Source: Phycisphaerales bacterium (GTDB taxonomy: Bacteria > Planctomycetota > Phycisphaerae > Phycisphaerales > UBA1924). Taken from it: 64,000 nucleotides of DNA. The translations under genes and the position numbers were made by a program. The notes under the pieces were generated by a model. The model was given only the letters and a program-made list of their open reading frames with translations, was not told the origin of the DNA and ran no database searches. Every line of letters begins with the position of its first letter. The first letter of the stretch is position 1. Location: the NCBI GenBank assembly GCA_029260515.1, contig JAJDDC010000102.1, positions 62,001 through 126,000 on the forward strand, written 5' to 3'. This document shows, in pieces, positions 1-9,624 of this stretch.

Positions 1-2
1 CC

Positions 3-56
3 GACCCGCCCTCACGCTACCGGGACGGGGCGTTCGCCTGCCTGCTCGAACGCTGA
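3..56 (+). CDS. C-terminal end of an upstream gene (partial)
   Basis: An open frame enters from the left edge and ends with residues DGAFACLLER followed by TGA at 54-56. Only 17 codons are visible, so the product cannot be identified. It lies on the same strand as the PtsN-like gene that follows about 140 bases later. It could be a chance frame. Confidence 0.3.
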   Translation, partial: DPPSRYRDGAFACLLER

Positions 57-194
57 GGGCGGGGGGCCAACAATCCGCGATGCCCCCGGCGAGAAAGACG
101 CGCGGGGCCGGGCAGGCGCAGGTAGACTCGCCTCCCCGAGCAGAGAGATGACTGAATCAACCGACCCGACGAATTCGTGATTGAAGGACGCAAC

Positions 195-656
195 GTGAAC
201 CTTCTGGATATCCTTTCTCCCGAGTGCGTCAAGGCGCCGCTCGAATCCGAGGACAAGCGCGGCGTGATCGACGAGCTGGTCGATCTGCTCGCCGAGCAGG
301 GCAAGTCGTCCGACCCCGAGGCGCTCAAGGAGGCCGTCTGGACGCGTGAGCAGACGCGCACCACCGGCATCGGGCACGGGCTGGCGATCCCGCACGGCAA
401 GTGCTCGGGGCTCAAGGGCCTGGCGATGGCGATCGGCAAGCCGACCGGGCCGATGGACTTCGAGGCGATCGACAAGCAGCCCGTCCAGCTCATCGTGCTG
501 CTCGCCAGCCCTCCCGACCGGACGAGCGACCACATCCAGGCGTTGGCGCGGATCAGTCGTCTGATGACGATGGAGGAGTTCCGCACACGGATCTACGAGG
601 CGACGGAGGCCGCGGAGATCTTCGAGTTGCTCAAGGAGCAGGAAGCGCACGCCTAG
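195..656 (+). CDS. ptsN: PTS EIIA type-2 / PtsN-like phosphotransfer protein
   Basis: The protein is a 153-residue EIIA of the fructose/nitrogen type, a cytoplasmic domain that accepts phosphate on a histidine and usually acts in regulation. The active-site motif GLAIPHGK places the phosphorylated His at residue 67. The C-terminal half has the family pattern with LIVLLASPP and a helix around ALARISRLM. I chose the GTG at 195 because GAAGGA lies seven bases upstream and the protein then begins MNLLDIL, as PtsN proteins do. A GTG at 177 is in frame but has no comparable ribosome site. The length matches stand-alone PtsN proteins. No transporter domains (IIB, IIC) are nearby, which favours a regulatory role over sugar uptake. 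Confidence 0.85.
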   Translation: MNLLDILSPECVKAPLESEDKRGVIDELVDLLAEQGKSSDPEALKEAVWTREQTRTTGIGHGLAIPHGKCSGLKGLAMAIGKPTGPMDFEAIDKQPVQLIVLLASPPDRTSDHIQALARISRLMTMEEFRTRIYEATEAAEIFELLKEQEAHA

Positions 657-683
657 CGGGAACGGCCCGGCGTCGGCCCGGGC

Positions 684-1373
684 TCATGCCGAGGCACGCG
701 TGTCGGGGGTGGCGAGGCTCGGACGCTGGGATGCCCCCGGCGCCCGCGGGAGCGACTCGGCAACAGTCGCCGCGATCGTCTCCAAACGCGAGAGCATCCG
801 GTCCGACTGCGTGCGGAAGATCACGTACGGGAAGAGCGTCACGAGGGCCACAACGAGCCCAAACGCGGTCGTGTAGAGCGCGACGGCGATACCCGCGGCG
901 ACCGCGGCGGGGTCCGTGACCGTGCCCGACCCGCCCAGCAGGCGGAAGCTCTGGATGATGCCCGTGACCGTGCCCAGGATGCCCAGGAGCGGGGCCGCGG
1001 TGATGATCGTCGAGAGCACGACACCGAAGCGTTCGACCGCGGGCCTCGCGTCCTCGATCAGCTCCATCGCGGCGGGCTCGATCCGGGCGGCGTCGGCGCC
1101 TGGTCTCGATGCGTGGTCGAGCAGGGCCGCGGCATAGCGGAACTGGATGGCCGAGGCCCGCTCGGCGATGGCGATGGCCGAGGGCAGGTCGCCCGCACGC
1201 AGCTTGGCGGACATCCGCGAGAGGCGGTATCGGTTGCGCCGCGAGTTGGTCCGGGCCCAGAACGCCGCCCGCTCGACCGAGAGCGCGACCGAGACGACGC
1301 TCAGCGCCAGCAGCGGGTACATGACCCAGCCGCCGGCACGGAAGAACGTGATGAGGTCATCGACGATGCCCAT
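684..1373 (-). CDS. MotA/TolQ/ExbB-type proton channel protein
   Basis: The 229-residue inner-membrane protein matches the ExbB/TolQ/MotA fold. It has an N-terminal membrane helix around residues 12-33 (WVMYPLLALSVVSVALSVE), a basic cytoplasmic region rich in Arg, and two C-terminal helices. The first of these carries the conserved stretch APLLGILGTVTGIIQSF; the second is AALYTTAFGLVVALVTLFPYV-like. Such proteins form a proton-conducting channel with an ExbD/TolR or MotB partner to energise outer-membrane or motility complexes. No ExbD-like partner is visible next to it, so its complex is unknown. It converges on the ptsN-like gene. Confidence 0.8.
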   Translation of the reverse strand: MGIVDDLITFFRAGGWVMYPLLALSVVSVALSVERAAFWARTNSRRNRYRLSRMSAKLRAGDLPSAIAIAERASAIQFRYAAALLDHASRPGADAARIEPAAMELIEDARPAVERFGVVLSTIITAAPLLGILGTVTGIIQSFRLLGGSGTVTDPAAVAAGIAVALYTTAFGLVVALVTLFPYVIFRTQSDRMLSRLETIAATVAESLPRAPGASQRPSLATPDTRASA

Positions 1374-1460
1374 GGGTTGGGATGGTAGTCGGGGCGGGGA
1401 ATCGGGGTTTGCGGCGTATCTGATCCACCTTGTATCGCCCGGCGCCGACTACGATCCGGG

Positions 1461-2408
1461 GTGAGCAAGCCCGGGATAGCACCCCTGTCAGGCAAGGGCG
1501 CGGTCGCCCTGACGCGCGAGCCAGCGTCGGGCGTCGACGCGTTCCTTGGCGACTACCTCGATGTGGCCGGTCTAGCGCCCGGTCTCGACGACGCGGTCCG
1601 TTACGCGCTGTTGGGTGGGGGCAAGCGGATCAGGCCCACGATGGCGTGGTGGTGCGGCGTCGCGTGTGGCGCGCCGGGCGAGGCGACGCTGCCCGCGGGC
1701 GCCGCGGTCGAGCTGGTCCACGCCTTTAGCCTCGTGCACGACGACCTGCCCGCGATGGACGACGACGACCTGCGGCGTGGGCGCCAGACGCTGCACGTGC
1801 GCTCGGGCGAGGCGATGGCCATCCTCGCGGGCGACGCGATGCTCACGCTCGCGTTCGGGGCGCTGCGTCACACGCCGCCAGGCTCGGACGCGCTGCCGGG
1901 CGACGTGGTCGCGGCGCTGGTGGATGAGCTTGTCGCGGGTACGACCGGGATGATCGACGGGCAGATCTACGACACTCTGGGCGGGCTGGACGAATCGCTC
2001 GACGACACGGCGCGACTCGAGGCGATCCACTCGCGCAAGACCGGGGCGTTGATCCGGGCGGCGTGCCGCATGGGCGCGATCCTGGGCGCCCATCGTGCAC
2101 GCCTCGACGACGCGGCACGCGACGGTGCGATCGCCCGCCTGAGCGCGTACGGCGAGGCCGTCGGCCTCATGTTCCAGATCGTCGATGACCTGCTCGACGT
2201 CGAGTCCACACGCGAGCAGGTCGGCAAGCGGACGGGCAAGGACGCGGACGCGGGCAAGCTGACATACCCGGGCGTGCACGGCGTGGACCGGGCACGGGGC
2301 GAGGCGGAGCGATTGGGCGAGGCGGCGGCGGCTGCGGTGGAGCCGTTCGGCGAGGCCGGCAAGGCCCTCCGAGAACTTGCCGCGTCCCTGGCGACGAGGG
2401 CGCGGTGA
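1461..2408 (+). CDS. ispA: Polyprenyl (farnesyl/geranylgeranyl) diphosphate synthase
   Basis: This is a 315-residue trans-isoprenyl diphosphate synthase, which condenses isopentenyl diphosphate with allylic diphosphates. The first Asp-rich motif is DDLPAMD at 94-100, preceded by the GGGKRIRP substrate-binding stretch near 52-59. The second Asp-rich motif is DDLLD at 242-246 after FQIV. The spacing and length fit the short-chain IspA/GGPPS group. Chain length cannot be fixed from sequence alone. The start is a GTG. The gene precedes dxs by about 150 bases on the same strand, a common pairing for the methylerythritol phosphate route. Confidence 0.88.
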   Translation: MSKPGIAPLSGKGAVALTREPASGVDAFLGDYLDVAGLAPGLDDAVRYALLGGGKRIRPTMAWWCGVACGAPGEATLPAGAAVELVHAFSLVHDDLPAMDDDDLRRGRQTLHVRSGEAMAILAGDAMLTLAFGALRHTPPGSDALPGDVVAALVDELVAGTTGMIDGQIYDTLGGLDESLDDTARLEAIHSRKTGALIRAACRMGAILGAHRARLDDAARDGAIARLSAYGEAVGLMFQIVDDLLDVESTREQVGKRTGKDADAGKLTYPGVHGVDRARGEAERLGEAAAAAVEPFGEAGKALRELAASLATRAR

Positions 2409-2559
2409 ACACGACTGGCACGAAATCGGCACAATGGACGAACGGGGCGTCGATGGAGCCTCTACGACACTGACCGTTGGCGGGGCGATCCGGAGCCCCC
2501 TAGGCTTGTTTCAGGATTCTTTGAAAGTTCCCGGGGGCTCTCCCCGGCGGAGCGAGCGG

Positions 2560-4569
2560 ATGGCGATCCTCGAAGAGCTCAAAGGTCCGGACGATCTGCG
2601 CAAGATCCCCGTCGAGCGCCTGGGCGAGCTGGCGGCGGAGATCCGCGCGGCGATCATCGACCAAGTCTCGCGGACCGGCGGGCACCTGGCGCCCAACCTT
2701 GGCGTCGTCGAGCTGTCGATCGCGTTGCACTACGTGTTCGATTTCTCGCACGACCGCCTGCTCTTCGACGTCGGGCACCAGTGCTACCCGCACAAGCTGC
2801 TCACCGGGCGCCTCGGGCTCATGTCCAGGCTGCGGACGCGTGAGGGGATGGCGGGGTTCCCCGAGCCTTTGGAGAGCGACTACGACCTGTTCCGCGTCGG
2901 GCACGCGGGGACAGGGATCTCGACGGCCGTCGGCATGGCACGCGGCGACTCGCTCACGCGCGAGGCGTACGACGCAGACACCAACCGCGGCGGGCGGCGC
3001 GTGGTGACACTCATCGGCGACGCCTCGATCGTCAACGGCGTCGCGATGGAGGGGCTCAACAACGCGGGCACGCTCAAACGCCAGTTCCTGGTCGTGCTCA
3101 ACGACAATGGGATGTCGATCAGCAAGCCCCAGGGCGCGCTGGCGGGGTACTTCGACCGTGTGCGTGTCAGCCACACGTACACAGACTTCAAGAAGGGCGC
3201 CAAGCGGATCCTCCGCAAGATCCCGGGCGGGGGCGTGCTGGCCGAGGCGTACCACCGGGCGGGGGAGATGACCAAGGCGATGATCGCCGAGGAGAGCTGG
3301 TTCGAGCACTTCGGGCTGGTGACGGTCGGGCCCATCGACGGGCACGACATCCCGACACTCATCGAGTTCCTGGGCGAGGCGCGGGATCTGGACCGACCGA
3401 TGGTGCTGCACGTCAAGACGGTCAAGGGCAAGGGCCTGGACGTCGCCGAGGGCGACGCCCAGCGGTTCCACTCTCCCAAGGCCTTCAAGGTCGAGCGGGA
3501 CGAGCGGCTCGGGTGCCGCGTGGAGATGGCGCCCAGCGGGCACTCGTTCACGGCGGCCTTCGCCGACGCGTTGGGCGACCTGATGGAGCGTGACGAGAAG
3601 GTCGTCGCGTGTACCGCGGCGATGCCCGACGGCACGGGCGTGACCGACGCGCTGTCCAGGTTCCCCGATCGCGCGTGGGACGTGGGCATCTGCGAATCGC
3701 ACGCGATGGACATGATGGCGGGCCTGGCCAAGACGGGCGCCAAGCCGTTCTTCGCGGTCTACTCGACGTTCCTGCAGCGCGCATTCGACCAGGCGTTCCA
3801 GGAGGTCGCGCTCCAGGGCTTGCCCGTGCGGCTGTGCCTCGACCGCGCGGGGCTCGTCGGCGGCGACGGCGCGGTGCACCACGGGTTCTGCGATGTGGCG
3901 CTCTTGCGGACGCTTCCCGACGCGGCGATCCTCGCGGCGATCGACGAAGCAAGCCTCGTCGCCTCGCTTGAGTTCATGCGCACGTACGAGGACGGCTTGT
4001 CCGCGGTCCGCTACCCGCGCGACGCGGTCTCCGATCGGCTGGGCGGCCAGGACTGCCCCGTGTTCGAGATGGGCAGGGCGAGGCTCCTCACGCCGGGGTT
4101 CGCGGACCAGGATTCGGCTCGCCCCGACGTCGCGGTGCTCGCGTTCGGCACGCCCGCGATCGACGCGCTCGGGGCGGCCGACGCGCTGGGCGACGAGTAC
4201 AGGGTCGGCGTCTGGGACGCGCGGTTCGCCAAACCGGTTGACGACGCGTTGGTCCGTGCCTTGCTGTCTCGCGGGATCCCGGTCGTGACGGTCGAGGACC
4301 ACTCGGTTGTGGGCGGGTTCGGGGCGGCGGTGCTCGAGAGCGCGGCTGCCCAGGGGCTCGACGCCTCGGGCGTGCGCGTCCTCGGCCTGCCAGACTCGTG
4401 GATCCTCCAGGACTCGCGATCGAGCCAGAAACGCGAGGCCGGGATCGACGCGGCGGGCATCGCGCGGGCGATCCGGGAGGCCGCGTCCGCGAGGAGCGGC
4501 TCACGCGTCGTCGAGACCAAGGGCTCGCGTGGCGCGGGCGTCACCCGGGGCGGGACCGCGCCGGTCTGA
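2560..4569 (+). CDS. dxs: 1-deoxy-D-xylulose-5-phosphate synthase
   Basis: The enzyme makes 1-deoxy-D-xylulose 5-phosphate from pyruvate and glyceraldehyde 3-phosphate using thiamine diphosphate, the first step of the MEP isoprenoid pathway. Family hallmarks are GGHLAPNLGVVELSIALHY near the N-terminus and DVGHQCYPHKLLTGR. A ThDP-binding region follows (GDASIVNGVAMEGLNNAG), where the usual GDGA is GDAS. The transketolase central domain carries the catalytic-site region GICESHAMDMMAGLA. The start is the ATG at 2560, giving MAILEEL and about 669 residues, slightly longer than typical. An open frame extends upstream to 2377 but is not DXS-like. NAD kinase follows after 14 bases. Confidence 0.93.
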   Translation: MAILEELKGPDDLRKIPVERLGELAAEIRAAIIDQVSRTGGHLAPNLGVVELSIALHYVFDFSHDRLLFDVGHQCYPHKLLTGRLGLMSRLRTREGMAGFPEPLESDYDLFRVGHAGTGISTAVGMARGDSLTREAYDADTNRGGRRVVTLIGDASIVNGVAMEGLNNAGTLKRQFLVVLNDNGMSISKPQGALAGYFDRVRVSHTYTDFKKGAKRILRKIPGGGVLAEAYHRAGEMTKAMIAEESWFEHFGLVTVGPIDGHDIPTLIEFLGEARDLDRPMVLHVKTVKGKGLDVAEGDAQRFHSPKAFKVERDERLGCRVEMAPSGHSFTAAFADALGDLMERDEKVVACTAAMPDGTGVTDALSRFPDRAWDVGICESHAMDMMAGLAKTGAKPFFAVYSTFLQRAFDQAFQEVALQGLPVRLCLDRAGLVGGDGAVHHGFCDVALLRTLPDAAILAAIDEASLVASLEFMRTYEDGLSAVRYPRDAVSDRLGGQDCPVFEMGRARLLTPGFADQDSARPDVAVLAFGTPAIDALGAADALGDEYRVGVWDARFAKPVDDALVRALLSRGIPVVTVEDHSVVGGFGAAVLESAAAQGLDASGVRVLGLPDSWILQDSRSSQKREAGIDAAGIARAIREAASARSGSRVVETKGSRGAGVTRGGTAPV

Positions 4570-4583
4570 GACGGGAGAGACCG

Positions 4584-5444
4584 ATGGGTCGCTCGGTGGT
4601 CCTGCTTATCAACCGCGCCAAGCGCGACGCGGCCCGGGCGGGCGAGCAGGTCGCGGCGCTCGTGCGCGCCCACGGCACGCTGGTCGCGACACTCGATGCG
4701 CTCGAGGATGGTCCGATCGCGGGCGTGGACGCGTGCGACCTGATCGTCGTGCTGGGCGGGGACGGGACGCTGCTGGCGACCGCACGCCAACGCCTGCGCG
4801 ACGACGTGCCCCTGCTGGGCGTGAACATCGGCAAGGTCGGGTTCATGGCGGGCTTCGACACGGATTCGCTCAACCGGCACGCGCCCGCGGTTTTCGGCGA
4901 CGGCGCCCTCACCACACACGCGGTTTCGATGCTCCAGGCGCAAATCGTGGACGAGGACGGCGCGGTTGTTGAAGAACTCTCGGCGGTGAACGAGTTTGTT
5001 GTGACCGCCGGCCCGCCGTACCGGATGATCACGCTTGGAATGTCCATCGACGGGCACGAGGGGCCGCAGGTCCGGGGCGACGGGCTGATCGTCGCGACGC
5101 CGACGGGCTCGACGGCGTACAACGTGTCGGCGGGCGGGCCGATTGTCGCGCCCGGGGTGGGCGCGGTGGTCATCACGCCCATCGCGGCGCACTCGCTCGC
5201 GTTCAGGCCGATCGTCCTGGGCGAGGACCGGGTGATCGAGGTGACGCTGCACGAGGCGAACGAGGAGAACGGCGGCGGGACAACGCTCGTCGTGGACGGG
5301 CAGGAGCGACGGCGGCTCTGCGTCGGCCAACGCGTGCGGTTCCGCGGCGGCGGGCGGCGGGTGCGGTTCGTTGCGGACCCGGACGGGAACTACTGGCGGA
5401 CGCTTATGACGAAGATGAGCTGGGCGGCGCCACCACGCGGATGA
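4584..5444 (+). CDS. nadK: NAD kinase (ATP-NAD/polyphosphate-NAD kinase)
   Basis: The 286-residue cytoplasmic enzyme phosphorylates NAD to NADP. The nucleotide-kinase signature GGDGTLL is at 58-64 and is followed by LLGVNIGKVGFMAGF. A second conserved block, GDGLIVATPTGSTAYNVSAGGPI, marks the catalytic face. The ATG at 4584 is preceded by GGGAGAGA, a good ribosome site. It is only 14 bases downstream of dxs and is probably cotranscribed with it. NADPH is used by the next MEP step (DXR), so the linkage is sensible, though a general housekeeping role is equally likely. Confidence 0.9.
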   Translation: MGRSVVLLINRAKRDAARAGEQVAALVRAHGTLVATLDALEDGPIAGVDACDLIVVLGGDGTLLATARQRLRDDVPLLGVNIGKVGFMAGFDTDSLNRHAPAVFGDGALTTHAVSMLQAQIVDEDGAVVEELSAVNEFVVTAGPPYRMITLGMSIDGHEGPQVRGDGLIVATPTGSTAYNVSAGGPIVAPGVGAVVITPIAAHSLAFRPIVLGEDRVIEVTLHEANEENGGGTTLVVDGQERRRLCVGQRVRFRGGGRRVRFVADPDGNYWRTLMTKMSWAAPPRG

Positions 5445-5527
5445 TTTGAACCCGCGGCGGGAACACTCGGCGCATACGCGGGGTTGGCCTCGCGCCACCC
5501 CTCGCTGCGAGGGGCACAGGAATACAC

Positions 5528-6409
5528 ATGAACCACGACGCGCCGACGCACGGCGGCGAGACATTTGCCCTGCGCTGCATGGAGATCTGGGGTGGGAACC
5601 GCGCGGTCGAGCAGAGCGTCAGCGTGCCCGGGGTGGATGTGCACGTCGCGTCCATGCCGCACGCCGGCGACGAGTCGGGCGGGGACATCTACTACGTCTC
5701 GCAGTGCGGGGCGGGGAACATCGCGCGCGTGGCGTTGGCGGACGTCGCGGGGCACGGCAGCGCGGTCTCGGAGCTGTCGTCCACGCTCCAGGGGCTGATG
5801 CGTAAGCACATCAACACGGTGGACCTGACCAGGCTGGCCCGGGCGCTGAACACAGAGTTTGATGCGATCAGCCACGGCGGACGATTCGCGACCGCCATCC
5901 TGGCGACGTACTGGGCGCCGACGGACCACCTGATCCTGGTCAACGCCGGGCACCCAGCGCCCCTGCGGTACAGAGCGGCGGATGACGCGTGGTCGCTCAT
6001 CGATGCCGACGAGGCGAGCGTCGAGGATATCGGCGTCGCGAACCTGCCCCTGGGCGTCATCGAGCCTACGAGCTTCGGGCAGACGGCGATCGGTCTCGAG
6101 CCCGGGGACGTCGTGGTCCTGTACACGGACGCGCTGATCGAGGCGGCGGACGCGGATGGGCGCCAGATCGGGCAGGAAGGGCTGCTTGCGCTGGCGGGAG
6201 AGATCGACGTGAACGACCGGGACGCGATCGGGACGAGGCTGCGCGAGCTTGTGCGCGAGCGCCGGGGTGGGGCGGACTCGGACGATGACGAGACGGTCAT
6301 CGTCCTGGCGCACAACGGCGCCGACCCGCCCAGGCACACGCTGGGCGAGAAGATCGGGGCCCTGGGACGGATGCTCGGGTTGACGAGCGTGGTCCGCGAG
6401 GACGCCTAG
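5528..6409 (+). CDS. SpoIIE/RsbU-type PP2C protein phosphatase
   Basis: The 293-residue protein has the PP2C-SpoIIE layout with metal-binding Asp motifs in order: SGGDIYYV, LADVAGHG, LYTDALIEA and a C-terminal DDDETVIVL. Such phosphatases dephosphorylate anti-anti-sigma (STAS) proteins or related serine phosphoproteins in partner-switching signalling. No sensor domain, membrane segment or STAS partner is visible in or next to it, so its target is unknown. The ATG at 5528 follows a weak Shine-Dalgarno. The gene ends four bases inside the end of the convergent antiporter gene. Confidence 0.82.
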   Translation: MNHDAPTHGGETFALRCMEIWGGNRAVEQSVSVPGVDVHVASMPHAGDESGGDIYYVSQCGAGNIARVALADVAGHGSAVSELSSTLQGLMRKHINTVDLTRLARALNTEFDAISHGGRFATAILATYWAPTDHLILVNAGHPAPLRYRAADDAWSLIDADEASVEDIGVANLPLGVIEPTSFGQTAIGLEPGDVVVLYTDALIEAADADGRQIGQEGLLALAGEIDVNDRDAIGTRLRELVRERRGGADSDDDETVIVLAHNGADPPRHTLGEKIGALGRMLGLTSVVREDA

Positions 6410-8328
6410 GCCTCGGGGTCCCTCGCGGTGTCCTCGCCCGAAGGCTCGCGGGCGATCGCGCCGGGCATGAATAGTTCTTCGGGGTTGACAAGCGCGACGA
6501 TCGCGTCGCCGTTCTCTGGTTCGACCGGGCGGTCTGCGGCGCAGATCGCCAGTGTTCCGCTCGCGCGGATAACAAAGAGGGGGACGGCGGCCCGCCCGTA
6601 GAGGGTCTGGTAGTCCTTGGCCGTGAACTCGGGCGAGAGGGTCGTGGTCTTGACGACCCAGCCGTTGGCGATGCGTGATTCGAGCTGGGCGAAGTCGAGC
6701 GTCGCGGAGAAGAGGCGGCGCCCGAGGCGCCTGGACGTCTCCCCCTCGCCCTTCTTCGCGGCGCGGGCGGGGAGAAGGTAGAGCCCCGACTTGTCGAAGA
6801 CCTCCTTGAAACGCTGGAGGGCGAGGGCGTTGACCTCGTCGTTGGGCGTGACCGCCAGGACGCGGCCGATGCCACGGAGGTCGAGATCCTCTGAAACGTG
6901 CTCGGAGAGGATGTTCGCGTTGACCGCGGGCAGGCCCTCCATTTTGGCGGCGCGGATGTTTGCTCGGTTCGTGTCCACGAGCAGCACGGTGTACTTGCGT
7001 TTCTGGAGGCCGACCGCCATCGCGCGTGCCCAGCGCGGGGCGCCGACGAAAAGCACCCCCTGCGGGTTCTGGTCCGAGACGCCCAGCAGGCGGGAGAGCG
7101 GGGTCGCGGCGAGCCCGTAGATCGTGACCGTGCCGATGATGACTGCGAACGTGAGCGGGACGAGCTGGTCGGCGCCCTTGATGTCCTCGCGTTCCAGGGC
7201 AATCGCGAAGATCGAGGCGGCGGCGGCGGCGACGATGCCCCTCGGCGCAACGGTCGCAAGGAACAGCCGCTGGTTCCAGCTCAGGCCGGCGCCGATCGTC
7301 GAGACGAATGCGGTCAGCGGGCGAGCGACCGTGATAAGGACAATCAGGAACGCCGCGATCGACCACCAGTCGAGGCCCTGCAGGTCCGCGAAGCGGAGGC
7401 GGGCGCCGAGCACAATGAACAGCGCGCTGATGAGCAGGACCCGCAGGTTTTCCTTGAACTCGATGATGTGGCGGATGTCGGCGCGGTTCTGGTTGGCGAG
7501 CACGACGCCCATGAGGGTTACCGCGAACAAGCCCGACTCGGCCTGGAAGGTGTTGGAGATCGTGAACGTTGCGATCACGAGCATCAGCGAGAATGGGTTC
7601 TGAAGGAAGTCCGGGATCCAGTACCGGCTCATGAACCCGAGCAGCAGGAAGGCCGAGAGCGCCCCGAGACCGCCACCGATGACGACGGTCTTGACGATCC
7701 CCATCGCGATCTGGAAGTTGGCGTCGGTCCCCTCGCCGATGACGATGGCCTCGAAGACGAGGACGGCGGCGGCGACCCCGATCGGGTCGATAACGATCCC
7801 CTCCCATTTGAGGATTGGACCGACCGCGCCGGCGGGGCGGATGTGCGCGAGCATGGGACCGATGACTGTCGGGCCGGTGACGATAAGGATCGCGCCCAGC
7901 AGCAGCGCGATCCGCGGCGGGAGGCCCAGGAAGAGGTATGCGGTGATCGTCGCGATCGTCCAGGTGATCAGGGCGCCGACGGTGACGAGCGCGACAACCG
8001 TCTTCTTCACGCCGCGGATCTCTTTGAACCGGAGCGAGAGCCCGCCCTCGTAGAGGATCAGCGCGACGGCCATCCCGACGAGCGAGAGCAGCAGGTCCCC
8101 GCCGAGCAGATCGTCGGGCGACTTGGCGAGGGGCGATGTCGGCGCCAGCCAGCGGAAGACGGGCCCGACGAGGATGCCGAAGACCAGCAGCAGGAGGATG
8201 GACGGGACCTTAAACCGCCAGGCGAGCCACTGGGCGCCGACGCCGAGCACGACGATCGCGGCCAGGAGGAAGGGGACCACCTCCATCTGGGCGCCGAGCG
8301 TGAGTGTTGAGTCCGTGATCGCGTGCAC
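6406..8328 (-). CDS. CPA1-family Na+(K+)/H+ antiporter with TrkA-N domain
   Basis: The 640-residue protein starts with roughly twelve membrane helices of the monovalent cation:proton antiporter fold (GILVGPVF, LYEGGLSL, GAILIVTGPTVIGPML and WEGIVIDPIGVAAAVL are typical). It then has a cytoplasmic nucleotide-binding TrkA-N region starting near GVLFVGAPRWARAMAVGL, with DTNRANI as the adenosine-binding acidic end. These proteins exchange Na+ or K+ for protons for pH and ion homeostasis, gated by NAD(H) or another nucleotide. The GTG start at 8328 has GGAGG just upstream. An internal ATG at 8286 would remove 14 residues without losing a helix. Confidence 0.87.
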   Translation of the reverse strand: MHAITDSTLTLGAQMEVVPFLLAAIVVLGVGAQWLAWRFKVPSILLLLVFGILVGPVFRWLAPTSPLAKSPDDLLGGDLLLSLVGMAVALILYEGGLSLRFKEIRGVKKTVVALVTVGALITWTIATITAYLFLGLPPRIALLLGAILIVTGPTVIGPMLAHIRPAGAVGPILKWEGIVIDPIGVAAAVLVFEAIVIGEGTDANFQIAMGIVKTVVIGGGLGALSAFLLLGFMSRYWIPDFLQNPFSLMLVIATFTISNTFQAESGLFAVTLMGVVLANQNRADIRHIIEFKENLRVLLISALFIVLGARLRFADLQGLDWWSIAAFLIVLITVARPLTAFVSTIGAGLSWNQRLFLATVAPRGIVAAAAASIFAIALEREDIKGADQLVPLTFAVIIGTVTIYGLAATPLSRLLGVSDQNPQGVLFVGAPRWARAMAVGLQKRKYTVLLVDTNRANIRAAKMEGLPAVNANILSEHVSEDLDLRGIGRVLAVTPNDEVNALALQRFKEVFDKSGLYLLPARAAKKGEGETSRRLGRRLFSATLDFAQLESRIANGWVVKTTTLSPEFTAKDYQTLYGRAAVPLFVIRASGTLAICAADRPVEPENGDAIVALVNPEELFMPGAIAREPSGEDTARDPEA

Positions 8329-8487
8329 TGCGCCTCCGGTGCGCCTGGGAGAGGGCGTGCGGTCGCACGCCGATGGAACCCGGGCAGGGTATCCGAGGCG
8401 GGACGCCCGGGGCGGCGCGCGGGCATGGCCCGTGTTTCGAACTCGAGAACCGGGGCCTCGGCGGGGAGAACGACGACCCCCGGGCGA

Positions 8488-9624
8488 TCAGCGGAGGGCG
8501 GCCAGACGCTCGCGCGCCAAGCGTTCGATCCCGTCGGTAAGCACACGGATCGCCAGGAGGTATTCGGGCAGCTCCAGGCGTTCGGCGGGCGTGTGATCGA
8601 GCGTCGAGTCGCCGGGGCCATAGGCGGCGATCGGGCAGTTCCAGACCGGGGCGACGACGTTGAGGTCTGCGGTGCCCGTCTTGAGCTTGTGGCGCGGACG
8701 AGAGCCCGCGGCACGGATGGACGCGGTCAGGGCCCGCACGACCGGGTCGTTGCGCTCGACGCGGTGGGCCCGCTCGCGCCCGGTGACGCGGACGTCGGCG
8801 GTCGGATCTATCGAGTGCAGTTCCTGCTCGAGCAGCTCGGGTGTGATCCAGTCGGGCAGCCGGAAGCCCGCGAGCAGGCGGGCGCGGTCGGTCACGCCGT
8901 CCGAGTCGTGCGAGAGGTCCAGTACGGAATGCTGGAGGATCTCGAAGGGCGACTCGCGGCCGTCGTTGAGCAGGTCGATGCGGGCGCGCACCGCGTTCCA
9001 CCACTCGAGCAGGTCGTCGGCGGCGCTGGGGTCGGGGCCGGCGCTGTGGTGGGCCTCGCGGGCGACGTGGCGCTCGACGAGCAGGCGCCCCTTGTAGCCG
9101 AGCGTGACCGCGCCGGCGCTGCTCGGCTCGGCGACGATACACGCGTCGGGTCGCAGACGCGGGGCGACGGCGTTGGCGCCCGTCGAGTCGGCGGTCTCCT
9201 CCCCCACCGCCGCGACGACGCGGAGGCGGACGTTCTCCGGCAGCTGCGCCCGGGCGGCGGCAAGCAGGTGCGTCGCCAGCGGTCCCTTGGCATCGACCGA
9301 TCCCCGCCCGTGCAGCGTGTCGCCCTCGATGCGGACCGGGATCACCCCCGGCACGGTATCGATGTGCCCGAGCAGGACGATCTCGATCGCGTCGTCCGCG
9401 TCCGAGCCCCGGGTGGCGATGGCGCTGCCCACGTGGTCGATCTCGGTGGTGAAGCCCAGGCGGGCCGCCCTCTCGGCGAACAGATGGGCCGCCTCGCGCT
9501 CGGCGCCCGACACGCTCGCCGTCGCGACCAGGTCGTGCACCAGGTCGATCGCGGTCTGGTCGTCGAAGGGGTCGAGGGCGTTGGGTGCGGGCTGCGGCTG
9601 GCGGTGTGTCGAGAGTGTGGTCAT
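8488..9624 (-). CDS. lysK: [LysW]-lysine/ornithine hydrolase (M20 family)
   Basis: The last enzyme of the LysW pathway releases free lysine (or ornithine) from the carrier protein. The 378-residue M20 metallo-hydrolase has metal ligands in GHIDTVPG (His87, Asp89), the bridging Asp in GRGSVDAKGPL (about 111) and the catalytic Glu pair in GEETADSTGA. The start ATG overlaps the lysZ stop as ATGA, indicating translational coupling. The same fold includes ArgE and DapE, but the adjacent lysW, lysX, lysZ and lysY make LysK the better name. It is the final gene of the five-gene minus-strand cluster. Confidence 0.85.
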   Translation of the reverse strand: MTTLSTHRQPQPAPNALDPFDDQTAIDLVHDLVATASVSGAEREAAHLFAERAARLGFTTEIDHVGSAIATRGSDADDAIEIVLLGHIDTVPGVIPVRIEGDTLHGRGSVDAKGPLATHLLAAARAQLPENVRLRVVAAVGEETADSTGANAVAPRLRPDACIVAEPSSAGAVTLGYKGRLLVERHVAREAHHSAGPDPSAADDLLEWWNAVRARIDLLNDGRESPFEILQHSVLDLSHDSDGVTDRARLLAGFRLPDWITPELLEQELHSIDPTADVRVTGRERAHRVERNDPVVRALTASIRAAGSRPRHKLKTGTADLNVVAPVWNCPIAAYGPGDSTLDHTPAERLELPEYLLAIRVLTDGIERLARERLAALR